From UBA11373 sp035291545 (GTDB lineage Bacteria > Actinomycetota > Acidimicrobiia > Spongiisociales > UBA11373), in the NCBI GenBank assembly GCA_035291545.1, contig DATDRW010000037.1:1-41030 (forward strand): DNA of 41,030 nt, in the 5' to 3' direction. The notes under the pieces are model-generated. The model saw nothing but the letters and a program-made list of their open reading frames with translations. It was not told where the DNA came from and ran no database searches. The position numbers were made by a program, and so were the translations under genes. Numbering within the stretch: position 1 is the first letter of the stretch; each line of letters opens with the position of its first letter. Below are positions 1 to 7,434 of this stretch, piece after piece.

Positions 1-49
1 TCCGACGCCCCGCGTCTCACGGTCCCGGTGAGCGCCACCTGATCGGCAT

Positions 50-55
50 TACAAT
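50..55 (+). promoter_or_regulatory. Candidate -10 box of tRNA-Ala
   Basis: TACAAT lies 12 nt before the mature tRNA 5' end, so transcription would begin a few bases before the tRNA. I see no convincing -35 hexamer 16-18 nt upstream, so this rests on the -10 match and position only. Confidence 0.4.
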
Positions 56-67
56 GCGGCCGCTCCG

Positions 68-141
<74 letters not shown>

Positions 142-196
142 AAGAAGTCTCCTCCTCGGGTCAAGGTTCATCGGGAGGTCGTCCGCGAACCCTCTC

Positions 197-215
197 GTCC
201 GGGGAGCCGCCGGAC
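197..215. terminator. Possible hairpin between tRNA-Ala and the convergent hydrolase gene
   Basis: GTCCGG and CCGGAC form a 6-bp stem with a 7-nt loop, between the end of the tRNA gene and the stop codon of the minus-strand hydrolase. No T-run follows on either strand, so a terminator role is inferred from position alone. Confidence 0.3.
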
Positions 216-226
216 CTGGTGCCGCG

Positions 227-1024
227 TCACGCGATCGGGACGGATAGGCAGAAGTCGCGCACCGCCGCATCGAACTGCTCGGGTGCCTCGAGGTTGCTCA
301 CGTGCCCGGCCCCGGAGATGACCGCGAGCCTCGCGTCCGGTATCGCCTCGTGAAGCTGGTGCGCAACGGTTATCGGTGACCGCGTATCCGCGTCACCCCA
401 GATCAGCAGAGTGGGGACCCGGATGCTGGGAAGCAGATCGCGTGTGTCCGCGTGCGCCAGAGCCGCCGCCATCAGGCGGAAACCACCCGGGTGAAAGTCG
501 GACATGATGCTTGCCAGCTCTTTTGTGACTTGCAGCGTCGCGGACTCGCCGAACATCCCGGGCAGGTATCTCGGCACGAACTCGCCGGGCGGTAGCGAGG
601 CATCTCGCAGACAGGCCGCCAATCGCTCCTCGGGGATCGGTTCCGGGAGTGAACCCTTCCAGCCGGCGTAGGTATCCGCGAGCACGAGCGACCGCACGCG
701 CGTCGAGTAGCGCCGATAGAACTCCTGGGCGAGAAGCCCTCCCCACGAAAGACCGAGGATGTGTGCCCGCTGAACCCCGGCGGCACCGAGAAGTTCCGCG
801 AGACAATCGGCCCAGTCGCCGATCTCGAATGTCTCCGGAGGGTCGGGCGACCGACCCGCACCCGGTGCGTCCCAGGCAATGACGGTGAACCGATCCGATA
901 GGCTCGCGAGTTGGGGCCTCCACACCCGCGAGTCGTGGGTGAAGCCGTGTAACAGAACCAACGCGGGACCTTCACCAGTTCGCTCGTAGGAGACCGAAAG
1001 ACCGTTCAATTCAGCGCGAAGCAT
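227..1024 (-). CDS. Alpha/beta hydrolase
   Basis: A 265-residue alpha/beta-hydrolase-fold enzyme, probably cytosolic as no signal peptide or membrane segment is seen. The fold signatures are in order: the oxyanion-side LLHGF near residue 25, the nucleophile elbow GLSWGG with Ser93, the acid in WGDADT near Asp211, and the base in GAGHVSN at His241. Spacing and length match the 3-oxoadipate enol-lactonase, haloperoxidase and esterase group, but nothing fixes the substrate and no aromatic-degradation genes are nearby. The ATG at 1024 gives a start just ahead of the first beta strand. It stands alone, convergent with tRNA-Ala and divergent from the ChrB-domain gene. Confidence 0.9.
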   Translation of the reverse strand: MLRAELNGLSVSYERTGEGPALVLLHGFTHDSRVWRPQLASLSDRFTVIAWDAPGAGRSPDPPETFEIGDWADCLAELLGAAGVQRAHILGLSWGGLLAQEFYRRYSTRVRSLVLADTYAGWKGSLPEPIPEERLAACLRDASLPPGEFVPRYLPGMFGESATLQVTKELASIMSDFHPGGFRLMAAALAHADTRDLLPSIRVPTLLIWGDADTRSPITVAHQLHEAIPDARLAVISGAGHVSNLEAPEQFDAAVRDFCLSVPIA

Positions 1025-1166
1025 CTCGACTCAGTTCTCGCAGGACGACGGGATGTGATCCGCCCGGTCGAAATCTCATGTCCCTCAGCTCCGTGGACCG
1101 TAGACGTGGTCGCCGTTCCGATGCCACCCGCGGGTGTCGCTCGGTCTGGCCGATGACGGTACGCCT

Positions 1167-1192
1167 CCTCACCCGGGGGCTGTCGGGTGAGG
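1167..1192. other. Nine-bp inverted repeat upstream of the ChrB-domain gene
   Basis: CCTCACCCG and CGGGTGAGG form a perfect 9-bp stem around an 8-nt loop, about 87 nt before the GTG start of the ChrB-domain gene. It lies between two divergent genes, so a terminator is unlikely and an operator or leader hairpin is more plausible. No regulator gene is adjacent. The rest of the 254-nt gap shows nothing else I can name. Confidence 0.4.
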
Positions 1193-1278
1193 ATTGGAAC
1201 GGCTCACTACGCTGACCCCGCCGGAGCGGAGAAAGCCCAAGGCCCCTCGGCTCCACCGACATCACCGGGAGGTCGTTC

Positions 1279-1713
1279 GTGAAGTGGGTCACCCGCAGCC
1301 ACGTCCACGTCGACCGGGTCGCCTGCCCCTGGCTGATCGCCCGTTTCATCGACTCCGAGGCTGAGTTCCTCTTCGTCGCTGCGAGCAGGGTGGCCGCCGT
1401 CGCCGAGGAGGAGGACGCCGTCCCGTTCGACACCCCGGGTGCGGCGCTGCACCATCGCGGCGACCTGTGCACGTTCGACGTGCTCATCGAGGAGTACGGG
1501 CTGAAGGACCCGGCGCTGCTCCGCATGGCGCGCATCGTCAACGCCGCCGACACCGATCGGCTTGAGGCCGATCCGCTCGCCGCCGGGCTCGAGGCGATCG
1601 CGGTGGGTTACTCGCTCCGCCATCCCGATGACCTGGAGAACCTGGCGCGGCAGTTCGAGGTGTACGACGCCCTCTACGCCTGGTGCCGCCTCGACGTCGC
1701 CTCCACGCGGTGA
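1279..1713 (+). CDS. ChrB C-terminal-domain protein (chromate-resistance associated)
   Basis: A 144-residue protein that is almost entirely the ChrB C-terminal domain. It opens with the family signature WVTRSHVHVDRVACPWLIA and continues with a FIDSEAEFLFV segment and the conserved HHRGDLCTFD block. Full-length ChrB proteins carry an extra N-terminal domain and act as chromate-responsive regulators; this is the stand-alone short form, whose biochemical role is unsettled. The GTG start is preceded by GGGAGG at good spacing. Its last codon overlaps the GTG start of an MFS transporter (GTGA), so the two are probably co-translated. The usual chromate pump ChrA is absent, so a chromate role is inferred from the family only. 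Confidence 0.85.
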   Translation: MKWVTRSHVHVDRVACPWLIARFIDSEAEFLFVAASRVAAVAEEEDAVPFDTPGAALHHRGDLCTFDVLIEEYGLKDPALLRMARIVNAADTDRLEADPLAAGLEAIAVGYSLRHPDDLENLARQFEVYDALYAWCRLDVASTR

Positions 1714-2939
1714 CCGAACCCCCGGTCACCCGCAGGGCGCGGATCGGCACCTTCCTCGGTCTGCAGCGTGCCACGGTCGGTGTGCTCCTCGTGGTGGTGC
1801 TCGTCGGGTCGGGGGAGCACCTCGCCGAGCGGTTCCTCCCCATCTACCTCCTCGCCCTCGGCGGCGGGACGCTCCTCATCGGCTTGCTCCAGGCGATGGA
1901 CAACCTGCTCTCCGCCCTCTACTCGTATCCGGGGGGATACCTCGCCGACCGCATCGGGCCGCGGCGCTCGTTGGTGGTGTTCAACCTGGTGGCGATGGCC
2001 GGCTACGCCATCGTGATCGCCATCCCCGCCTGGCCGGCTGTATTGGCGGGTGCGGTGCTCTTCATCTCGTGGTCGGCGATCTCGGCGCCCGCCACGCTCA
2101 GCGTGATCTATCGGATGCTCCCCGCCGGGAAACGCACCATGGGGGTGACCATGCACTCGCTGGTGCGCCGGGTCCCGATGGCGCTGGGCCCGGTACTGGG
2201 CGGAGTGTTCATCGCGGTGTGGGGCGAACGGGACGGGGTGCGGGCAGCCTTCGGCGCCGCACTGGTACTCGCCGCGGTCGCCCTCGTGTTCCAGCAGCGG
2301 ATGATCCCCGCCGACCCGCCGAGGGAGAAGGCGGGGTCCGTCCGCTTCCACCCCGGGGCGCTCCTGCGCAGGATGAGCCCGGCGATGCGGAATCTCCTCG
2401 TGTCCGACATCCTGATCCGATTCTGCGAGCAGATCCCCTACGCCTTCGTGGTGGTGTGGGCCATGAAGACGATCGAGTCGCCGGTGACCGCCGTCCAGTT
2501 CGGGTTGCTCACCACCATCGAGATGGCGACCGCGGTCCTCATCTACGTGCCGGTGGCCGCCGCCGCCGACCGCCTCACCAAAAAGCCTTTCGTGCTGGCC
2601 ACCTTCGGGTTCTTCACCGTGTTCCCTCTGGTGCTGTTGGTGAGCCGCTCGTTCGGGTGGCTCATCGTGGCCTTCGTGGTGCGTGGGTTGAAGGAGTTTG
2701 GCGAGCCGACCCGCAAGTCCCTGATCATGGACCTCAGCCCCCAGGACGCCCGGGCCGCGATGTTCGGCCTCTACTACCTGATCCGCGACCTCGTGGTCTC
2801 GCTGGCGGCGTTGGGTGGGGCCTTCCTCTGGATGATCAGCCCGGACGTGAACCTGCTCGCCGCCTTCGGCTTTGGTGTCGCCGGAACGATCTGGTTTGCC
2901 GTGTTCGGCAGGGATGTGTCCCCACCGGGGTCGCGGTGA
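1710..2939 (+). CDS. MFS transporter coupled to the ChrB-domain gene
   Basis: A major facilitator superfamily permease of about 409 residues with roughly 12 hydrophobic segments in two halves, joined by a polar linker around residues 195-215. The loop after the second helix carries a YLADRIGPRRS stretch, a form of MFS motif A, and the second half has a matching AAADRLTKKP loop. I start it at the GTG at 1710, which overlaps the preceding stop as GTGA; a start at 1683 would overlap that gene by 31 nt. Pairing with a ChrB-domain protein suggests an efflux role, perhaps of an oxyanion, but the substrate cannot be read from the sequence. Confidence 0.85.
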   Translation: MTEPPVTRRARIGTFLGLQRATVGVLLVVVLVGSGEHLAERFLPIYLLALGGGTLLIGLLQAMDNLLSALYSYPGGYLADRIGPRRSLVVFNLVAMAGYAIVIAIPAWPAVLAGAVLFISWSAISAPATLSVIYRMLPAGKRTMGVTMHSLVRRVPMALGPVLGGVFIAVWGERDGVRAAFGAALVLAAVALVFQQRMIPADPPREKAGSVRFHPGALLRRMSPAMRNLLVSDILIRFCEQIPYAFVVVWAMKTIESPVTAVQFGLLTTIEMATAVLIYVPVAAAADRLTKKPFVLATFGFFTVFPLVLLVSRSFGWLIVAFVVRGLKEFGEPTRKSLIMDLSPQDARAAMFGLYYLIRDLVVSLAALGGAFLWMISPDVNLLAAFGFGVAGTIWFAVFGRDVSPPGSR

Positions 2940-3019
2940 CGGACCCGTCGGGAGCGTGCGCGAGGCGGTGAGGGAGGTCGCGCTTGAGGCTCTATCCTCC
3001 GTGACCCACGGGAGAGGCG

Positions 3020-5761
3020 ATGGCGGGCTACGACCATCAGGCGATCGAGGAGAAGTGGCAGCGGCGCTGGGCGGAGCGGCGCACCTTCCGGGTGCCCAAC
3101 CCCGGTGAGCCCGGGTTCGACGCCTCCAAACCCAAGCTCTACGTCCTCGACATGTTCCCCTATCCGTCGGGGGAGGGGCTCCACGTTGGGCATCCGGTCG
3201 GCTATATCGGCACCGACATCTTCTCCCGCTACCAGCGTATGCGCGGGTACAACGTGCTGCACCCGATGGGGTTCGACGCCTTCGGCCTCCCCGCCGAGCA
3301 GTACGCGGTCGAGACCGGGATCCACCCCCGGATCACCACCGAGCGCAACGTCGCCACCTTCGAACGCCAGTTACGTTCCTTCGGGCTGTCCTACGACTGG
3401 GATCGAATGCTGGATACCACCGACCCCGGCTACTACCGGTGGACCCAATGGATCTTCCTCCGGCTGTTCGACTCGTGGTTCGACCCGGCCGCCGAAAAGG
3501 CGCGTCCCATTGCCGCCCTGATCACGGAACTCGAGACCGGCAAGCGGGAGGCGGACGGCAAGCCGTGGTCGTCACTCGGCGCCGCGGAGCGCCGTGCCTT
3601 CGTCGACGGGCACCGGCTCGCCTACCTGGCGGAGGTCATGGTCAACTGGTGCCCGGCCCTGGGCACGGTGCTGGCCAACGAGGAGGTCACCCGCGAGGGC
3701 CGATCGGATCGGGGCGACCATCCGGTGTACCGCCGGCCGCTGAGACAGTGGATGCTGCGGATCACCGCCTACGCCGATCGGTTGATCGACGACCTCGATC
3801 TCCTCGAGTGGCCCGATTCGGTGAAGGCGATGCAGACCAACTGGATCGGACGCAGCGATGGCGCCTCGATCCGGTTCCCGGTGGCGGGGTCCGACGAGGT
3901 GGTCGAGGTGTTCACCACCCGCCCCGACACCATCTTCGGAGCCACCTACATGGTCCTCGCCCCGGAGCACCCTGCGGTCGGCTGGCTCACCGCGAAGAAG
4001 TGGCCGACCGGCACCAGGAAAGCCTGGACGGGCGGAGCAAAGACCCCCACCGCAGCAGTGGATCGCTACCGCAGCGCCGCCGGCCACAAGTCGGAACTCG
4101 ACCGGCAGACCGACCTCAAGGAGAAGACCGGGGTGTTCACCGGCTCGTTCTGCGTGAACCCGGCGAACCAGGAACCCATCCCGATCTTCATCGCCGACTA
4201 CGTGCTGTTCGGATACGGGACCGGTGCGATCATGGCCGTTCCCGGCGAGGACGAGCGCGACTGGGAGTTCGCCGAACAGTTCGACCTGCCGATCGTCCGC
4301 ACCGTGCAGCCGCCCGCCGAGTTTTCCGGGAGTGCCTACCTGGGCGACGGGCCTGCCGTCAACAGTGGCTTCCTCGACGGCCTCGGAGTGACCGCGGCCA
4401 AGGCAGCGATCATCGACTGGCTGGGGGCCAACGGGTTCGGGCAGGCCACGGTCTCCTACAAGCTGCGGGACTGGCTGTTCAGCCGACAGCGATACTGGGG
4501 CGAACCGATCCCGATCCTGCACGCCCCGGACGGGTCGCTGCATCCGGTCGCCGACGCCGACCTCCCACTGCTGCTTCCCGAAATCGACGACTACCGCCCC
4601 CTGGCGTCCGACGACCAGCACGCCGACCCGATTCCGGCGCTGGCCCGGGTGGGGGAGGACTGGCGCTTCGTCGAGATCGATGGGGTTCGCTATTCGCGAG
4701 AACTCAACACCATGCCGCAGTGGGCGGGCTCGTGCTGGTACTACCTCCGCTTCACCGATCCCCATAACGACCGGGCGATGGCAGATCCGGCAGCGGAGCG
4801 CTACTGGATGGGGGAATCCGGTGTCGACCTCTACGTGGGCGGGGTCGAGCACGCCGTGCTGCACCTGCTGTACGCCCGGTTCTGGCACAAGGTGCTCTTC
4901 GACCTCGGCCACGTCTCGACCGCCGAACCGTTCGGTCGCTTGTTCAATCAGGGCTACATCCTGGCGGATGCCTTCCAGGACGAACGCGGCGTCTACGTGC
5001 CCGCCGACAAGGTCGAGGAGCGCGACGGGGAGTTCTGGTACGACGGGCGGCGGGTGGCCCGATCCCACGGCAAGATGGGCAAGTCGCTGAAGAACTCGGT
5101 CAACCCCGACGACTTCTTCGGCGAGTTCGGCGTCGACGCGTTGCGCCTCTACGAGATGTTCATGGGGCCGCTCGACGCCTCCAAGCCGTGGACCACTCGG
5201 GACACGGTGGGCATCGTGCGGTTCCTCCACCGGTTGTGGCGCAACTTCGTCGATCCCGACACCGATGAGGCGCTCGTCACCGATGCCGCCCCGAGCGACG
5301 ATCTGCGCCGCTTCCTCCACCGCACGATCAAGGCGGTCACCGAGGACATGGAGGGGCTGGGGTTCAACACCGCCATCGCCCGGTACTTCGAGTTGAACAA
5401 CGAGCTGGTCGCCCTGGATCGGGTGCCCCGCGGAGTTGCGGATGCCTTCGTGCGGCTGCTGGCGCCGATGGCCCCGCACGTCGCCGAGGAGCTGTGGGAG
5501 CGGATGGGCCACACGGGGTCGGTGGCGTACGCCCCCTGGCCGGTTTACGACCCGGCTCTTGCCGCCACCGAGACCGTCACGATGGTGGTGCAGGTCGACG
5601 GCAAGGTGCGGGATCGCATCGAGGTCTCCGCCGACATCGGTGAGGCCGAGGCGCGGGCCCTGGCTCTGGCCTCGGACAGGGTGCGAGCCCAACTCGGGAG
5701 TGCCGAGCCGGCCCGGGTGATCGTGCGGGCTCCGGCGCTCGTAAACGTCGTACTGCGGTGA
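3020..5761 (+). CDS. leuS: Leucyl-tRNA synthetase
   Basis: This class I aminoacyl-tRNA synthetase charges tRNA-Leu in the cytoplasm. It is full length at 913 residues. The HIGH signature appears as HVGH near residue 55 after FPYPSGEGL. The editing domain follows in the first half, with the TTRPDTIFG motif and its hydrolytic GTGAIMAVPGEDERD segment. The KMSKS loop is KMGKS near residue 684, followed by the anticodon-binding domain with APHVAEELWE and a C-terminal VQVDGKVRD segment. The ATG is preceded by GGGAGAGG. A TATCCT at 2993-2998 could be its -10 box. It lies 80 nt after the MFS gene. Confidence 0.98.
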   Translation: MAGYDHQAIEEKWQRRWAERRTFRVPNPGEPGFDASKPKLYVLDMFPYPSGEGLHVGHPVGYIGTDIFSRYQRMRGYNVLHPMGFDAFGLPAEQYAVETGIHPRITTERNVATFERQLRSFGLSYDWDRMLDTTDPGYYRWTQWIFLRLFDSWFDPAAEKARPIAALITELETGKREADGKPWSSLGAAERRAFVDGHRLAYLAEVMVNWCPALGTVLANEEVTREGRSDRGDHPVYRRPLRQWMLRITAYADRLIDDLDLLEWPDSVKAMQTNWIGRSDGASIRFPVAGSDEVVEVFTTRPDTIFGATYMVLAPEHPAVGWLTAKKWPTGTRKAWTGGAKTPTAAVDRYRSAAGHKSELDRQTDLKEKTGVFTGSFCVNPANQEPIPIFIADYVLFGYGTGAIMAVPGEDERDWEFAEQFDLPIVRTVQPPAEFSGSAYLGDGPAVNSGFLDGLGVTAAKAAIIDWLGANGFGQATVSYKLRDWLFSRQRYWGEPIPILHAPDGSLHPVADADLPLLLPEIDDYRPLASDDQHADPIPALARVGEDWRFVEIDGVRYSRELNTMPQWAGSCWYYLRFTDPHNDRAMADPAAERYWMGESGVDLYVGGVEHAVLHLLYARFWHKVLFDLGHVSTAEPFGRLFNQGYILADAFQDERGVYVPADKVEERDGEFWYDGRRVARSHGKMGKSLKNSVNPDDFFGEFGVDALRLYEMFMGPLDASKPWTTRDTVGIVRFLHRLWRNFVDPDTDEALVTDAAPSDDLRRFLHRTIKAVTEDMEGLGFNTAIARYFELNNELVALDRVPRGVADAFVRLLAPMAPHVAEELWERMGHTGSVAYAPWPVYDPALAATETVTMVVQVDGKVRDRIEVSADIGEAEARALALASDRVRAQLGSAEPARVIVRAPALVNVVLR

Positions 5762-5790
5762 CGCCGCGTGCTGCGGAGGCAAGCGGCGTC
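5760..5790 (+). terminator. Possible hairpin at the end of leuS
   Basis: GACGCCGC and GCGGCGTC form an 8-bp stem with a 15-nt loop, starting inside the leuS stop codon. No T-run follows and the next gene starts 36 nt later on the same strand, so this could equally be an mRNA-stabilising or attenuating structure. Confidence 0.3.
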
Positions 5791-5825
5791 GCCGGCCCGG
5801 GCCCGCTGAGTGGAGGTGGCGGCAC

Positions 5826-6527
5826 GTGACTCCAGCCGAGGAGACCCTGCCGGTCACCGAACCTGCGCCGTGGCGGGCCCGTGACGCCCTGCTGGCCACG
5901 CTCGCCGGGTTGGGGGCCTCGCTGGTGGGGGCGCTGTTGGTGTTCCGGGGCGGACTGAGCACCATCGACCTCTTCGCGGTGGTCCTCCCCCTGCAATCGG
6001 CGGGGACGCTCGCCTGCGCGTTCGCCATGGCGCGGCGCCGCGGTCCGATGCGCCGGGTGCTGGCACTCACCGCACGCTGGTCGGACCTCACCGGAGTGGC
6101 GGTGGGGGCCGGGATCCAGATCGTCGGTGCCGCGGTGGCACTCTCGATCATCGAAACCTTCTTCGAGGGGGAGGTCCCCGGTCAGGAGATGGTCACCGCC
6201 GCCGCGGAGTCGGTCGGTTGGGGGACCAGGCTTCTGGTGGTCGCCGGCTTGGTGATCGTCGGGCCGATCGCCGAAGAGGTCGTCTTCCGCGGCATGCTGC
6301 TCCCGGCGCTGCTCGGCAGGGGTCGGAGGTGGGCCGTCTCCGTCTCCAGCGCCTGGTTCGCCCTGCTCCACCTCGTCGACCCGGCGGCGGCGTTCTCGGT
6401 GCCGTTCCTCTTCGTGCTGGCGCTCGTGCTCGGCAACGAGAGGCTCCGCACCGGCCGGCTCGGCCGCCCGGTGGCGATCCACGCCGGCTTCAACCTGATC
6501 ACCGTGATCGCGGTGTTCGCCGCGTAG
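5826..6527 (+). CDS. CPBP-family intramembrane metalloprotease
   Basis: A 233-residue membrane protein with about six to eight hydrophobic segments and the three CPBP (CAAX protease and bacteriocin-processing, Rce1-like) motifs in order: EEVVFRG near residue 152, FALLH near 180 and HAGFN near 220. These supply the glutamates, histidines and asparagine of the active site in this family. Bacterial members are variously linked to peptide maturation, bacteriocin immunity and signalling; the target here is unknown. The start is a GTG 64 nt after leuS. It is followed by a 290-nt region of 7-bp repeats. Confidence 0.9.
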   Translation: MTPAEETLPVTEPAPWRARDALLATLAGLGASLVGALLVFRGGLSTIDLFAVVLPLQSAGTLACAFAMARRRGPMRRVLALTARWSDLTGVAVGAGIQIVGAAVALSIIETFFEGEVPGQEMVTAAAESVGWGTRLLVVAGLVIVGPIAEEVVFRGMLLPALLGRGRRWAVSVSSAWFALLHLVDPAAAFSVPFLFVLALVLGNERLRTGRLGRPVAIHAGFNLITVIAVFAA

Positions 6528-6528
6528 C

Positions 6529-6775
6529 GTTTCCCGTTTCCCGTTTCCTGTCGCCCGTCGCCCGTCGCCCGTCGCCCGTCGCCAACTGTCGGTTGGCAGT
6601 TGGCGATTGACGGGTTCACGGTGGAAGGCGTGCTGCCAGCCGGCCGAGGTGCGTCGGCTTGGCGGGAAGCGGGTGGCGGGAAGCGGGGAAGCGGGTGGCG
6701 GGCAGCGGGTGGCCGTCTGGCTGGAGACGGGCGTCGGGCGTCGGGCCAACTGGCGTCGGGCGACTGACGACCGCA
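6529..6775. repeat. Heptanucleotide tandem-repeat cluster A
   Basis: This occupies nearly all of the gap between the CPBP gene and comEA. Eight contiguous 7-bp units run from 6529 to 6584: two GTTTCCC, one GTTTCCT, four GTCGCCC and one GTCGCCA. Then comes a GGCAGTT/GGCGATT pair near 6595. A second block at 6664-6713 reads GGGAAGC, GGGTGGC, GGGAAGC, an 8-bp GGGGAAGC, GGGTGGC, GGGCAGC, GGGTGGC. A third at about 6729-6765 uses GCGTCGG, GCCAACT and GGCGACT units. The left blocks are C-rich and the right ones G-rich, so the cluster is roughly palindromic overall. No open reading frame in it looks real. Confidence 0.9.
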
Positions 6776-6817
6776 TAGGGGTTCCCCGGGACCCGCCGAC
6801 CTGATACATCGCGGGGC

Positions 6818-7351
6818 GTGGACCGCTCCTGGGTCGCCGCCATCGCCATCGGCATCGCCGGGATCGCCGGGGCCTTCCTGTTGTGGCCGGCGCCGGCCGC
6901 AGCGCCGCGGGTCGAGATCGCCCCGTCCCGCACCACCGCCGGCATCGTGACCGTGCACGTCTCGGGGAGCGTGGCATCGCCGGGCCTGGTCTCCCTACCC
7001 GCCGATGCCCGGGTGGCGGATGCGGTGGTCGCGGCCGGGGGCGCCCTGCCGGGAGCCGATCTGTCATCGTTGAACCTGGCGGCACCGATCACCGACGGCC
7101 AGCAGTTGGTGGTCCCCGATGCGTCGACGCCCGGCAACGCCTCCGCACCCACCGACGGGCGGGTCCGCATCAACACCGCCGACGTGGCCGCCCTCGAGGT
7201 GCTCCCCGGAGTCGGCCCGGTGCTGGCGGCTCGCATCGTCGAGTACCGCGACACCCACGGTCCGTTCGGCACGATCGAGGATCTCCTCGACGTCCCCGGC
7301 ATCGGGGAGAGCAAGCTGGCGGCGATGCGGGAGAGCGTGATCGTGCCCTGA
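6818..7351 (+). CDS. comEA: ComEA-family competence DNA-binding protein
   Basis: A membrane-anchored protein that binds incoming double-stranded DNA on the outer face of the membrane during transformation. Its 177 residues contain one N-terminal hydrophobic segment (about 6-22), an SLBB-type domain (about 45-105, with VHVSGSVASPGLVSLP and QQLVVPD), a short linker, and a C-terminal pair of helix-hairpin-helix motifs with INTADVAALEVLPGVGP and LDVPGIGESK. Length and order are normal for the family. It starts at a GTG. comEC follows at once, as in other transformable bacteria. No pilus or dprA genes are in the window. Confidence 0.93.
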   Translation: MDRSWVAAIAIGIAGIAGAFLLWPAPAAAPRVEIAPSRTTAGIVTVHVSGSVASPGLVSLPADARVADAVVAAGGALPGADLSSLNLAAPITDGQQLVVPDASTPGNASAPTDGRVRINTADVAALEVLPGVGPVLAARIVEYRDTHGPFGTIEDLLDVPGIGESKLAAMRESVIVP

Positions 7352-7434
7352 TCGCGTTTCCCGGGCACGGCGAGTGGCTCGCCACCGCCGGCGCCATCGC
7401 CGCGTGGCTCGGAGCCTGGGTTGGGAGCGAGAGC

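Noticed and set aside
3572..6151. 859-residue minus-strand frame across leuS
   Set aside because: It is the antisense shadow of leuS and the CPBP gene in GC-rich DNA. The plus-strand frame has all LeuRS motifs.
6529..6713. CRISPR array
   Set aside because: The repeated units are 7 bp and contiguous, with no spacers and no cas genes.
6883..7434. Using the ATG at 6883 as the comEC start
   Set aside because: It would overlap almost all of comEA, and that part of the translation is low-complexity Arg/Gly/Pro. comEC similarity begins only after the comEA stop.
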